A DNA stretch of 64,000 nucleotides from Phycisphaerae bacterium (GCA_041652575.1 JBAZHC010000003.1:62001-126000); one strand, 5' to 3'. Shown: positions 53,223 through 62,213, counted from the stretch's first letter. Notes: generated by a model from the letters alone, not told the origin. Numbers and translations: made by a program.

Positions 53223-53615
53223 ACTTTGTTGTCCCTTATTGCACTAATCAATCTGCACAGGAAATTAACAATAAAACCTGTTAACAACTGCCTTTTTTAT
53301 CGGCCAAAAAAACGCCATACTTAACGTATATGCCGTCTATAACATCTCATCGCACAAAAAATTACGTGATATAATCTTAATGTTATTATCGGCAGTTAAT
53401 TGCGGCAGACTGAAAAAATAGATATAGTCAGGCTGAAATTAAAAAGCCGTCCTCCCTGAAAGCCATAACTTGTTATGGCATAATCTTCTATGCAAGAATG
53501 CCATATAGCGGTTTGAATCAGGCCGCGAAATATGCTACTTATACTCTCCGCCAGTTGAGATTGTTCAATGAATTCCCCATTTCGACAGAGATTTGTGCTG
53601 TATTATCGGAAGTTT
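53223..53615. other. Intergenic region upstream of the polysaccharide locus
   Basis: About 390 bases. It contains the palindrome described at 53462-53479 but no gene with ribosome-binding site. It should hold the promoter for the polysaccharide/exosortase run; no strong -35/-10 pair stands out. Confidence 0.4.
53462..53479. promoter_or_regulatory. 18-bp palindrome, possible operator
   Basis: GCCATAAC-TT-GTTATGGC is a perfect inverted repeat with a 2-base centre, too short a loop for a hairpin terminator and with no T-run. Its size suits a dimeric helix-turn-helix repressor site. It is about 240 bases upstream of the Wza-like start codon. Confidence 0.35.
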
Positions 53616-54290
53616 CTACCTTAAGGAACAGCTTATCTGTGCGATAAGTTCTTTGTCGGAATCGGCATGATAGAGGTAAATGTCGAGCCTTGAAGGATAG
53701 AAACCATACTGGCCATCTATTTTTTTCATTTTCCGATAATTAAAACCATGAAAAAGGTAAAGCTTGTCGGCTTTATCGCCGGATGTTACGAGGTCAATTT
53801 TGCCGGTAGCCTGATTGCGATAAATATTTACCATGGAACCGGTTTTAGCGGAAAGTTCGTAAGCTTTACCTTCAAAGGTTAATAATTCTTTTCCTGTTTG
53901 AGCTGCCGGATTTGCGGTTAAGCCGGCAAGATAAAGTTCAAGCAGCCCCGCGGCGATAGCTTTATCTGTCATAAGACTGTAAAGCTCCTTATCGTAAACC
54001 ATGCCGGCCGCACTTTTCTGCACGGCATATTGACCGTTTTGTACTGACCAGACAACTTCGCCGAAAGGCTCATCTGCCGTCAGTATTATCGCTTTGGGAT
54101 TGGAAGAAATTTCATGTTTTTGCTCGGTCAAATACCTGCTGCCATCACTGCGTATGAATTCCGCGACACATGACAACTTCAGGTCGGCCGGAGTGCTGAT
54201 GTCTCCGGCATTTTTCTTCTGCTGCTGTTGGCAGCTTGTTAAACTGCAAAGCAGTATCGCTGCTGCAAAAACAGAAATTAATTTTTTCAT
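53616..54290 (-). CDS. Hypothetical lipoprotein
   Basis: 224 residues. The signal LISVFAAAILLCSLTSCQQQ has the lipobox LTSC. The mature part looks like a compact beta-rich domain (LKLSCVAEFIRSDGSRYLTEQ, GFYPSRLDIYLYHADSDKEL) with features of LolA/outer-membrane lipoprotein carrier-like folds, but no clear family match. It follows nifJ by 11 bases on the same strand, so may be co-transcribed without functional link. Confidence 0.65.
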   Translation of the reverse strand: MKKLISVFAAAILLCSLTSCQQQQKKNAGDISTPADLKLSCVAEFIRSDGSRYLTEQKHEISSNPKAIILTADEPFGEVVWSVQNGQYAVQKSAAGMVYDKELYSLMTDKAIAAGLLELYLAGLTANPAAQTGKELLTFEGKAYELSAKTGSMVNIYRNQATGKIDLVTSGDKADKLYLFHGFNYRKMKKIDGQYGFYPSRLDIYLYHADSDKELIAQISCSLR

Positions 54291-54301
54291 ATACTCAGCC
54301 T

Positions 54302-57300
54302 TTATTCTTTCGATTCAGTTTTTTGACACTGGCCGCATTGGAGATTAGCAAGCTGCTGAACAAGATTGAATCTTTCAGCGACATCGGCAGTTGCCTGTTT
54401 CATAAGTTCCGCAGCTATCTCGGGCTTTGAATCCTTCAGTGTACGATACCTGTTTTCGCTGTATGCGTAGTCTGCAAAATTGACAGTCGGAGCCTTGGAA
54501 TCGAGCTGTAGCGGGTTTTTGCCTTCTGCCTTTAAAGCAGGGTTATACCTGTATAACGGCCAATAACCGCTTGCGACAGCCTGTTTCTGGTGTTCATATC
54601 CCTGAAGCAGATTAAAGCCGTGCGCTATGCAGTGCGAGTAAGCGATAATCAGCGACGGTCCTTTATAATTTTCAGCCTCGACAAACGCCTTTACCGTCTG
54701 AACCGGACTTGCGCCCAGAGCTATCCTTGCGACATAAATACTTCCATAAGTCATCGCGAGCATCGCGAGGTCTTTTTTCGCTACCGGCTTTCCGCCTGCC
54801 GCGAACTGAGCGACTGCCGCTCTCGGCGTCGATTTCGACATCTGTCCGCCGGTATTGGAATAAACTTCCGTATCGAGCACAAGAATATTTACATCCTTAC
54901 CGCTTGCAAGAACATGGTCGAGTCCGCCGTAGCCGATATCGTAAGCCCAGCCGTCGCCGCCGACCGCCCAGACGCTCTTGCGAACAAGATAATCTGCCAC
55001 GCTCAGAAGCTGACTGCACTCGGCACATTTACTCTTTGTGCAGAGGTCTTTCAATTTCGTAACTCTGACCCGCTGTTTTTCAATTTCGACCTGTGACGGG
55101 TCGCCTGCAATCGCAGCCTGGCTAAGTTCTTCGGCAAAGGCCTTTTCAATACAGCCTTTTTCCGCCACTCTGCCAACCAGTTCGACCGCAAATTCTCTGA
55201 ACTTATCGACAGTCAGTCTCATACCCATTGCAAACTCAGCGTTATCTTCGAACAAGCTATTGCTCCATGCCGGGCCTTTGCCGTCCGGTCTGACGGAATA
55301 AGGCGTCGTAGGAAGGTTTCCGCCGTAAATCGACGAGCAGCCTGTGGCATTGCCAATCAGTGCCCTGTCGCCGAAAAGCTGAGTGAGCAGTTTCACATAA
55401 GGCGTCTCGCCGCAACCGGCACAGGCGCCTGAATATTCGAACAGCGGTTGAGCAAGCTGGCTGCCTTTTACCGTACTAAGATTGTAAAGAGCAGGGTCGG
55501 TATTCGGAATCGAGAGGAAATACTCATAATTTTCACGCTCGGCAATTCGCAGCGGCTCCTGCAGAGACATATTGATTGCCTTTTTGCCTGTAGGCTTTTT
55601 CTCTGCGTCTTTTTGCTGCGCCGGGCATACCATCACGCAGTTTCCGCAGCCGGTACAATCTTCAGGTGCGATTTGCACTGTCCATTTCATACCCACAAAT
55701 TCTTTGCCTTTCGAATCTGCGGACTTGAAAGTTTTCGGTGCTTTATCGAGATATTTTTTATCATAATTCTTTACTCTTATCGTAGCGTGCGGACATACAA
55801 GCGAACACTGGCCGCACTGGATACAAACATCAGGCTCCCAGACAGGAATATCGACAGCGATATTTCGTTTTTCGTATTGAGTTGTCGCTGACGGGAACTT
55901 ACCGTCTGCCGGCATTTTGCTTACCGGTATCGCATCGCCTCTGTCAGCAATAATTTCGCCGACAACTTCTTTTACAAACTTCGGTGCATTAGTCGGCACA
56001 GCAGGCGGCATAACCGTTTTGCTCGTAACAGAAGCAGGTACTTTCACTTCGTAAACTTCCGACAAAGCCGCATCGACAGCGGCATTGTTCATATCGACAA
56101 CTTTTTGGCCTTTTTTGCCATAACTCTTTTGAATAGCTTTCTTTATGTAGTCCACCGTTTTTTCAATCGGAATGATATTGCTGATTTTGAAAAACGCGGT
56201 CTGCATAATGACGTTGATTCTGGCGCCGAGTCCGAGTTTTTGTGCGATTGAAATCGCGTCGATGCAATAGAACTTGAGTTTCTTATCTACAATCTGCTTC
56301 TGAAGTTCCTGCGGCAGAGTGTCCCAAATTTCATCTTTGCCGTGCATACTCGTCATCAGGAATGTTCCGCCCGATTTGATATTTGCGAGCATATCGTATT
56401 TTTCCACGAAGCTCGGATTATGGCAGGCGACAAAATCGGCCTGACGAATCAGGTAAGGCCTGCGAATAATATTTTTGCCGAACCGCAGATGCGAAACAGT
56501 TTTCGCTCCCGCTTTTTTCGAATCATATACGAAATAACCCTGTGCGTAATTGTCGGTCAGGTCGCCGATGATTTTGATTGAATTCTTATTTGCGCCAACC
56601 GTACCGTCAGAGCCGAGACCGAAGAACATCGCGGTATAAAGACCTTCCATCGGCACAATGAACGAATCATCGACACTAAGGCTGCTGTTTGTTACGTCGT
56701 CATTAATTCCGACTGTAAAGTGATTCTTCGGTTCTTTCGCGTCGAGGTTGTCAAATACTGCCTTTGCCATCGCAGGAGTAAATTCCTTTGAGCCAAGTCC
56801 GTATCTGCCGCCGAGGACCAGCGGATAATCGGTAAACGGAGCGTATTTATCAGCCATCGCTTCGCCGATTCCTGTTCGTACATCAAGATATATAGGCTCG
56901 CCGAGTGAGCCCGGCTCTTTTGTTCTGTCCAGAATCGCTATTTTTTTGACTGTCTTTGGAATCGCAGCCATGAAATGCCTATTGCTGAAAGGCCTGAAGA
57001 GTCTTATCTTTAAAACGCCGACTTTCTGGCCTTTGGAGACAAGATATTCGACCGTTTCGTGAACCGTTTCGGCTCCCGAACCCATAATTATAATTATTTT
57101 CTCGGCATCAGGCGCGCCGACATAATCGAAGAGGTTATATTTTCTGCCGACTATTTTTTCGAACTTCCGCATCGTTTCTTCGACAATTTGCGGAACAGCC
57201 TGATGATATTTATTGACTGTTTCGCGTCCCTGGAAATAAACGTCAGGATTCTGGCTTGTGCCGGAAATCTGCGGACGGTCGGGACTCAACGCTCTTTGTT

Positions 57301-57910
57301 TGTGCGCCCGTACAAGCTCATCGTCAATCATCGCACGCATCTGGTCGAAACTTATCTCGTCAACTTTTTGTATTTCATGACTTGTTCTGAACCCGTCGAA
57401 GAAATGCAGGAAAGGTATGCGGGATTTCAAAGTCGACTGCTGAGCAATCAGCGCGAAATCCATTACTTCCTGTACATTGTTCGAGCAAAGCATTGCGAAA
57501 CCAGTCTGCCGACAGGCCATAACGTCGGAATGGTCGCCGAAAATAGACAATGCCTGACAGGCAAGCGACCTTGCCGAGACCTGAAAAGTAGTCGGCGTAA
57601 GTTCGCCTGCGATTTTATACATATTTGGAATCATCAGCAGAAGTCCCTGCGATGCGGTAAATGTCGTTGTTAAAGCCCCTGCCGCCAAAGCGCCGTGAAC
57701 TGCGCCGCTTGCCCCGCCTTCGGACTGCATTTCAGTAACACTCGGAATTGTGCCCCAGATATTCTTTTCGCCCGCCGCCGATTTTGCATCGGAGATTTCG
57801 CCCATATTCGAGCTTGGCGTAATCGGATAAATCGCGATTACTTCATTTGTCGCGTGACCGACGTGAGCCGCTGCGGTATTGCCATCAATCATTACCTTTT
57901 TAGAACTCAT
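54302..57910 (-). CDS. nifJ: Pyruvate:ferredoxin oxidoreductase
   Basis: 1202 residues, the single-chain form of PFOR. It converts pyruvate and CoA to acetyl-CoA and CO2, passing electrons to ferredoxin or flavodoxin. Domain I begins GNTAAAHVGHATNEVIAIYPITPSSNMGE. The two 4Fe-4S sites are CIQCGQCSLVCP and CTGCGNCVMVCP, and a further cluster uses the CAGCGETPY cysteines. The thiamine diphosphate part has GGDGWAYDIGYGGLDHVLASG and VLDTEVYSNTGGQMSKSTP. It is oxygen-sensitive, consistent with an anaerobic lifestyle. Central enzyme of fermentation. Confidence 0.97.
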   Translation of the reverse strand: MSSKKVMIDGNTAAAHVGHATNEVIAIYPITPSSNMGEISDAKSAAGEKNIWGTIPSVTEMQSEGGASGAVHGALAAGALTTTFTASQGLLLMIPNMYKIAGELTPTTFQVSARSLACQALSIFGDHSDVMACRQTGFAMLCSNNVQEVMDFALIAQQSTLKSRIPFLHFFDGFRTSHEIQKVDEISFDQMRAMIDDELVRAHKQRALSPDRPQISGTSQNPDVYFQGRETVNKYHQAVPQIVEETMRKFEKIVGRKYNLFDYVGAPDAEKIIIIMGSGAETVHETVEYLVSKGQKVGVLKIRLFRPFSNRHFMAAIPKTVKKIAILDRTKEPGSLGEPIYLDVRTGIGEAMADKYAPFTDYPLVLGGRYGLGSKEFTPAMAKAVFDNLDAKEPKNHFTVGINDDVTNSSLSVDDSFIVPMEGLYTAMFFGLGSDGTVGANKNSIKIIGDLTDNYAQGYFVYDSKKAGAKTVSHLRFGKNIIRRPYLIRQADFVACHNPSFVEKYDMLANIKSGGTFLMTSMHGKDEIWDTLPQELQKQIVDKKLKFYCIDAISIAQKLGLGARINVIMQTAFFKISNIIPIEKTVDYIKKAIQKSYGKKGQKVVDMNNAAVDAALSEVYEVKVPASVTSKTVMPPAVPTNAPKFVKEVVGEIIADRGDAIPVSKMPADGKFPSATTQYEKRNIAVDIPVWEPDVCIQCGQCSLVCPHATIRVKNYDKKYLDKAPKTFKSADSKGKEFVGMKWTVQIAPEDCTGCGNCVMVCPAQQKDAEKKPTGKKAINMSLQEPLRIAERENYEYFLSIPNTDPALYNLSTVKGSQLAQPLFEYSGACAGCGETPYVKLLTQLFGDRALIGNATGCSSIYGGNLPTTPYSVRPDGKGPAWSNSLFEDNAEFAMGMRLTVDKFREFAVELVGRVAEKGCIEKAFAEELSQAAIAGDPSQVEIEKQRVRVTKLKDLCTKSKCAECSQLLSVADYLVRKSVWAVGGDGWAYDIGYGGLDHVLASGKDVNILVLDTEVYSNTGGQMSKSTPRAAVAQFAAGGKPVAKKDLAMLAMTYGSIYVARIALGASPVQTVKAFVEAENYKGPSLIIAYSHCIAHGFNLLQGYEHQKQAVASGYWPLYRYNPALKAEGKNPLQLDSKAPTVNFADYAYSENRYRTLKDSKPEIAAELMKQATADVAERFNLVQQLANLQCGQCQKTESKE

Positions 57911-58070
57911 AACTACTCCTATTTAACTATTTAAAATTACAGAACTTATAACTTATCAAACGAAAAGACTCTCTACCCTGTCAATGGCTTAGAAAGTCAA
58001 GAATACCTGATTTTATACTTATCAGGCGAAATGGCAATTATTTTTTTCCTCCCCCTGCCGGAGAAACAAA

Positions 58071-58095
58071 AAGGCCGGCTAAAATAACCGGCCTT
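58071..58095 (-). terminator. Intrinsic terminator after the 56-residue-repeat gene
   Basis: Arms AAGGCCGG and CCGGCCTT (58071-58078 and 58088-58095), 9-nt loop, followed on the minus strand by TTTTT. It lies 30 bases downstream of the stop of the gene at 58126. Confidence 0.8.
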
Positions 58096-58125
58096 GGGCC
58101 CTGTTTATAGAATGAAAGTTTTATT

Positions 58126-59199
58126 TTATTTGCCGTAAATCAGTTTCAACTGTTCTTCCGTAGGCATATCAGGATAGCGTTCACCTTTTGGACCTACAAA
58201 CTCCGAACCTTCTTTTTTCAGAACAACTACTGTTTTGGTGCCGTCATTTTTTGTAATTTCAAAGTTCAGCTCGCCCTGTTGCCCCCCGTTATCTCCCGTA
58301 CCATACAGAAGCTTAAGCTGTTCTTCTGTTGGCAGGCTGGTATATTTTTCACCTGCCGGGCCTGTGTATACCGAACCGTTTTTCTGCAAAGTAATCGGTG
58401 TTTTGGAACCATCGCTGTTGTTAATCCAGATTACAGTATTTCCGGAGTCAACTTTTTTGGGCTTCTGGCCGTAAATCATCTGCAGTTGTTCTTTCGAGGG
58501 AACGTTTGCGTAATGTTCGCCTTTTGGGCCGACATAATCTTCGCCCTGCCTGGAGAGAACTATCGGTAATTTATTACCATCAACATAGTCTATCCAGACA
58601 GTAACACTATTTTCAGCAGACGTGTTAGTACGCAATCCGTACAAAGCCTTAAGCTGTTCTTCTGTGGGCATCGCCGGATAAAATTCATTCGATGGGCCGA
58701 TAAAGCCATTGCCTGAGGGAGTAAGCGTTATCGGTGTTTGCGAACCGTTATCATTGGTAATCCAAACCGTAAAGTTAGCCGGTTTGGTCTGAACGGTTTT
58801 TATGCCGTACAATGTTCTTAACTGGTCTTCAGTCGGCATATACGAATAATATTCACCTCGCGGGCCAATATATCCGCCGTCGGAAGCCCTGGTTAGTCTG
58901 ACTTCGGTTTTGGAACCGTTATCATTTGCAACCCAAATAATAACTGTTTCATCAACAATAGTTTCCCTGACAGTAGTCGTAGAGCCGAAGACGATGGTCG
59001 GACTGATTATTATTCTTCGCGGCGGGAAAATCACTACCGGCCTTATGCGAGGCGGAATAATTATAACGCCTCCTCTAAAACCGCGATGATAGTCTCGGCC
59101 GTGGCCGCCTCTCGAACGTCCGCCGAACGCAAATGTATTTTCTGTAACCGCCAGTAACGCAACACCTGCCAACACAATCAATATTAATTTCTTTGCCAT
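58126..59199 (-). CDS. Secreted protein with five tandem 56-residue repeats
   Basis: 357 residues. A signal peptide (LILIVLAGVALLAVTENTFA) is followed by a Gly/Arg and Pro/Ile-rich stretch (about 25-75) and then five repeats starting near residues 86, 143, 199, 255 and 311. The repeat core is W-I-x-N-D-G-S-x-T-P-I-x-L, then YxGPxGExY and the end MPTEEQLKxLYG, which is almost the same in all copies. The repeats are not a family I recognise. The charge and pattern suggest a small beta-strand module ending in a helix. ATG 59199 is preceded by AAAGGGG. It stands alone between nifJ and a terminator. Confidence 0.8.
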   Translation of the reverse strand: MAKKLILIVLAGVALLAVTENTFAFGGRSRGGHGRDYHRGFRGGVIIIPPRIRPVVIFPPRRIIISPTIVFGSTTTVRETIVDETVIIWVANDNGSKTEVRLTRASDGGYIGPRGEYYSYMPTEDQLRTLYGIKTVQTKPANFTVWITNDNGSQTPITLTPSGNGFIGPSNEFYPAMPTEEQLKALYGLRTNTSAENSVTVWIDYVDGNKLPIVLSRQGEDYVGPKGEHYANVPSKEQLQMIYGQKPKKVDSGNTVIWINNSDGSKTPITLQKNGSVYTGPAGEKYTSLPTEEQLKLLYGTGDNGGQQGELNFEITKNDGTKTVVVLKKEGSEFVGPKGERYPDMPTEEQLKLIYGK

Positions 59200-59664
59200 T
59201 GTAAACCCCTTTAATCCCGGTATTCCTTATTAATTTTTATAGTATGACGCTTATAAACATCATTCTTATTGCATACCTCAATTTTATCTTTGTCTGTAGT
59301 AATAGTGGCCGGCCTGTGTGAAAGGTAACATAAGCGCAGCAGGTTTCTTTTGGGGAATTGAAGAAATGCTTTTTTGTAGCCACTAAGGCATCCCGATGCG
59401 TTGGGACTTTCGCTCCGCTTCAGCAAAGACACCCCGATGAGATAGCCGAAGCGGGCATCTCACAGGGCAGGCGAAGAAGGGTTACGCGGATTTTATGGTC
59501 TAAATTAAAAACTAAGAACTAAGATTTATCCGCCTAAGGCGGAATTAAAAACTAATTTCCCCCCTTGCTTTTCGACGGCGTTTAAGGATATAATACCCTT
59601 TTATAAACTACATTGCCAGTTTATATATAACATATAATCATTCTTATGATTTAAAGGGGAAAAT
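59200..59664. other. Intergenic region with decayed repeats before the graspetide cluster
   Basis: About 465 bases. It contains an inverted pair CCGCTTC/GAAGCGG (about 59415-59450), a TCCGCCTAAGGCGGA palindrome near 59530-59544, and G+C-rich stretches against an A+T-rich background. A short open frame at 59211-59432 on the minus strand lacks a ribosome-binding site and is not called. The last 100 bases are A+T-rich and should contain the promoter of the graspetide cluster; no clear hexamers were seen. Confidence 0.35.
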
Positions 59665-60000
59665 ATGGACGGTAATAAAATATCGAAATCATTAAGTTTT
59701 TGGAGACACTTTGAAGAACCCATATTAGAAGCGAATTTAAATTCCAGTAACAATTATACTACACATACTAGACAACTGCGTGATGAACCTGAACAACGAA
59801 ATATATCCATCTCAGGAGGTACGTTAACGATAACGAATACAAGAGAAGAATCAGATCAAGATCCTGGAAATAAACAATATTGTGCAATCCCATCGCATGT
59901 TTCCTACGGAACTAAAACACATACATTTACAAGAGAAGAACCTGAACAAGATGAAAGTAGTCACAAATATGCTTTAATGCCTGTTAGTACAAGAGGATAA
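59665..60000 (+). CDS. Graspetide precursor peptide with three core repeats
   Basis: 111 residues with AAAGGGG five nt before the ATG. The leader (residues 1-28) contains SLSFWRHFEEPILEA, which resembles the PFFARFLE-type helix of microviridin leaders that binds the ligase. Three core segments follow, at 32-45 (TTHTRQLRDEPEQ), 53-66 (TLTITNTREESDQD) and 83-96 (TKTHTFTREEPEQD). They combine alternating Thr with a cluster of Glu/Asp, as needed for side-chain ester cross-links. The end is R-G, and its codons also supply the ribosome-binding site of the ligase gene. No signal peptide. The product is inferred; no known group's core pattern is matched exactly. Confidence 0.75.
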   Translation: MDGNKISKSLSFWRHFEEPILEANLNSSNNYTTHTRQLRDEPEQRNISISGGTLTITNTREESDQDPGNKQYCAIPSHVSYGTKTHTFTREEPEQDESSHKYALMPVSTRG

Positions 60001-60002
60001 AA

Positions 60003-60971
60003 ATGAGTGCTGAACATATTTTAGTCCTCACAAATTCGTCAGATGTTACCTCGGATTATATTTGTTCAAAGTTTAAGCAAGAGAAAATCCGTTTCTCTCG
60101 ATTTAATACTGATAAAGATTGTCAAACAGCTACGTTTTCGTATAAATCAGGAGTTAGTAGGCTAGAATGGCCCCAAGGCACACTTAAACCGGAACAAATA
60201 ACAACTATTTTGCTTCGTCGGCCTAAACCCGTCAAAGTTTACAAAATTGACGATATATATTCCGAGAGACATGCAGCGGGAGAATGGTCAGAGGCGATAG
60301 AAGGATTCTTAGCTCATGTTGAGGAAAAACGTTGGATCAATCATCCAGCAAGAAATAGCGAAGCAAGTCATAAAATAGAACAACTTAGTCGCTCAAAAAG
60401 CTACGGCTTAAATATTCCTCGAACCGTTATAACTAACAATATCAGCGAAGCTAAGAAATTTATCCATTCTGAAAATAATAGTGTAATTGTGAAACCATTA
60501 AACAGTGGATACATTGAAAGAGAAAGCCCAGAAAAAGATACAATTATTTATACTCGTCAGTTAAAAAAAGAAGATTATCCCTTTCTTGAAGGAATTGAAT
60601 TTTGTCCCGTTCTTTTTCAAGAAATGATTCCAAAAGTAGTTGATGTTCGTTTAACAATGCTTGACGGAATTATTGTTGCCACAGGAATAAGAGCTGTCGA
60701 AGTTGACGGCAATCAACGTTTGGATATCCGACGGAATAACATGTCTGATGTGGAATATTTACCTTTAAAAGTACCGGATAATGTGTCTATATCTGTAAGG
60801 TCGTTAATTCGGAGTTATGGATTGCGATTTGCAACCCTCGATTTTGGCGTTACAAAATCAGGAGAATGGTTTTTCTTTGAAATTAACCCCAATGGCCAAT
60901 GGGCATGGCTTGACTTATATGGTAAAACTGACATTGCGTCAGTATTTATTAAACAATTGAAAGGAAACTAA
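60003..60971 (+). CDS. ATP-grasp graspetide ligase (MvdC/MvdD-like)
   Basis: 322 residues, the usual size for this family. Known members form ester or amide links between Thr/Ser/Lys and Asp/Glu side chains of a precursor peptide using ATP. The N-terminal part has LRRPKPVK and later WINHPARNSEASHKIEQL, typical of the group. ATP-grasp features: Lys164 in VIVKPLNSGY, QEMIPK at 206-211, DVR at 214-216, and the metal/ATP end ATLDFGVTKSGEWFFFEINP with Asp280, Glu293 and Asn295, followed by NGQWAWLD, which is a hallmark of graspetide ligases. It starts two bases after the precursor's stop. A+T-rich. Confidence 0.88.
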   Translation: MSAEHILVLTNSSDVTSDYICSKFKQEKIRFSRFNTDKDCQTATFSYKSGVSRLEWPQGTLKPEQITTILLRRPKPVKVYKIDDIYSERHAAGEWSEAIEGFLAHVEEKRWINHPARNSEASHKIEQLSRSKSYGLNIPRTVITNNISEAKKFIHSENNSVIVKPLNSGYIERESPEKDTIIYTRQLKKEDYPFLEGIEFCPVLFQEMIPKVVDVRLTMLDGIIVATGIRAVEVDGNQRLDIRRNNMSDVEYLPLKVPDNVSISVRSLIRSYGLRFATLDFGVTKSGEWFFFEINPNGQWAWLDLYGKTDIASVFIKQLKGN

Positions 60972-60974
60972 CTT

Positions 60975-62213
60975 TTGAGAATTTATGATTTTCTTTCAAG
61001 TATTTTTAAGTCTCTTGAAAAATACTGCAAAATTTGCGCTAATATAGCAACCTATGTTTTTCTATTTATGCTTAATGGTGGAGGAGATTATACTTATGCC
61101 GAAGTCAAGGACGGGAAACTACATGTGAAAGAGGGCTTTGAATCTAAATTTAGAAAAAATGGAATTGTCAAATCTGCTCGTGCATATTTTAAGGAGGAAA
61201 TTAAAAGAAGTCAAGTCCTCGATGAAAAAAACAAAGTGCTTCTGACTATAACAGCATTACTAGTTGCAGCAAATGCAGCCATTGCGTCTAAAATTGAACC
61301 TAAATGGCCTATTCTTATTTCTTTAATTCCAACTATCATTTCAATATTTCTTATTCTGGTTCATTTTGGCGTTCAATCTATTCCTATACCAGATTACAGA
61401 AAGTCTGAACAAGAATTAGCAAATTCATATTATGATTGCATGGAAAAATATCAACAAGCTAATTGTTTTAGGGTAGGAGTATATCTTGCCTCATGTCGTG
61501 CAACAACTTTTGGTGTTCTATTATTATTAGCTGTCTTTGTTTATTTCGCTTTCGCTAGTAAATCTTTTTCCGAAGATAAGCTTATTGAATCTATGAAAAA
61601 TAACTCAGAATCAAGATTTATTTTACGTGCTCCACAAGAGGAGTACCTGAGTGGAGAAAAAAACATAGAAGGATTACAGAGTTCTATTAAGCCCTTGTCG
61701 AATACAATGAGAGATTATGTGGTAGTTATTGCTGCAATAATTGCAGGTGTATCAGCAATAATATCAGCTATTATTGCATGGAGACTTAATTCATACACGA
61801 CAGAGAAGTTAAGGGGACTTAGCCTCAAAAAAGAGAAATATGACGAATTTAAAGATTTATATACTAGTACATTTTCTTTGTTTGAAAATACGATTAGACA
61901 AATTCTAGATTTTGATGAATATACTTTTGCTCAGGATTTTAGTAAAATGAATGCAAATATTCATCTTCTTGCTTCAGAGAATATTACCAAGCAATATAAT
62001 CTGACAATTTTAGCTTTGGAAAGCTGGTCTTCTTTATATGTCAAAGCTTCCCCCAAAAGAATGAAGATCGGTGATACTAAGTGCATAATACTACAAGCTC
62101 CTGACCCAACCCAAAAATTTATAGAACCTGCCAAAAAAGAATATGAGCATCTGCAAGAGGAAATGGAGAAGCTATTCGACTTAATGCGAGCAGATTTGCA
62201 TAAATTGCAATAA
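60975..62213 (+). CDS. Multi-pass membrane protein linked to the graspetide cluster
   Basis: 412 residues from a TTG at 60975 (AAAGGA 9 nt upstream, inside the end of the ligase gene); ATG 61068 is an alternative without a ribosome-binding site. Four hydrophobic segments: VLLTITALLVAANAAIASK, PILISLIPTIISIFLILVHF, TTFGVLLLLAVFVYFAFAS, and VVVIAAIIAGVSAIISAIIAW. The last 150 residues are a hydrophilic, helical cytoplasmic domain. It is not an ABC transporter or protease. The arrangement of paired helices beside a basic segment recalls small membrane effectors of defence systems, but this is only an impression. Role in export, immunity or as effector is open. Confidence 0.65.
   Translation: MRIYDFLSSIFKSLEKYCKICANIATYVFLFMLNGGGDYTYAEVKDGKLHVKEGFESKFRKNGIVKSARAYFKEEIKRSQVLDEKNKVLLTITALLVAANAAIASKIEPKWPILISLIPTIISIFLILVHFGVQSIPIPDYRKSEQELANSYYDCMEKYQQANCFRVGVYLASCRATTFGVLLLLAVFVYFAFASKSFSEDKLIESMKNNSESRFILRAPQEEYLSGEKNIEGLQSSIKPLSNTMRDYVVVIAAIIAGVSAIISAIIAWRLNSYTTEKLRGLSLKKEKYDEFKDLYTSTFSLFENTIRQILDFDEYTFAQDFSKMNANIHLLASENITKQYNLTILALESWSSLYVKASPKRMKIGDTKCIILQAPDPTQKFIEPAKKEYEHLQEEMEKLFDLMRADLHKLQ

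Noticed and set aside
45127..59199. PEP-CTERM proteins as exosortase targets in the window
   Set aside because: None of the C-termini shows the Pro-Glu-Pro, hydrophobic helix and basic tail arrangement.
59211..59432. A 73-codon minus-strand frame before the graspetide cluster
   Set aside because: No ribosome-binding site and its sequence crosses decayed repeat material; no recognisable protein features.
60975..62213. Calling the third cluster gene a peptide ABC exporter
   Set aside because: No Walker motifs or peptidase C39 features; only membrane helices and a helical tail.
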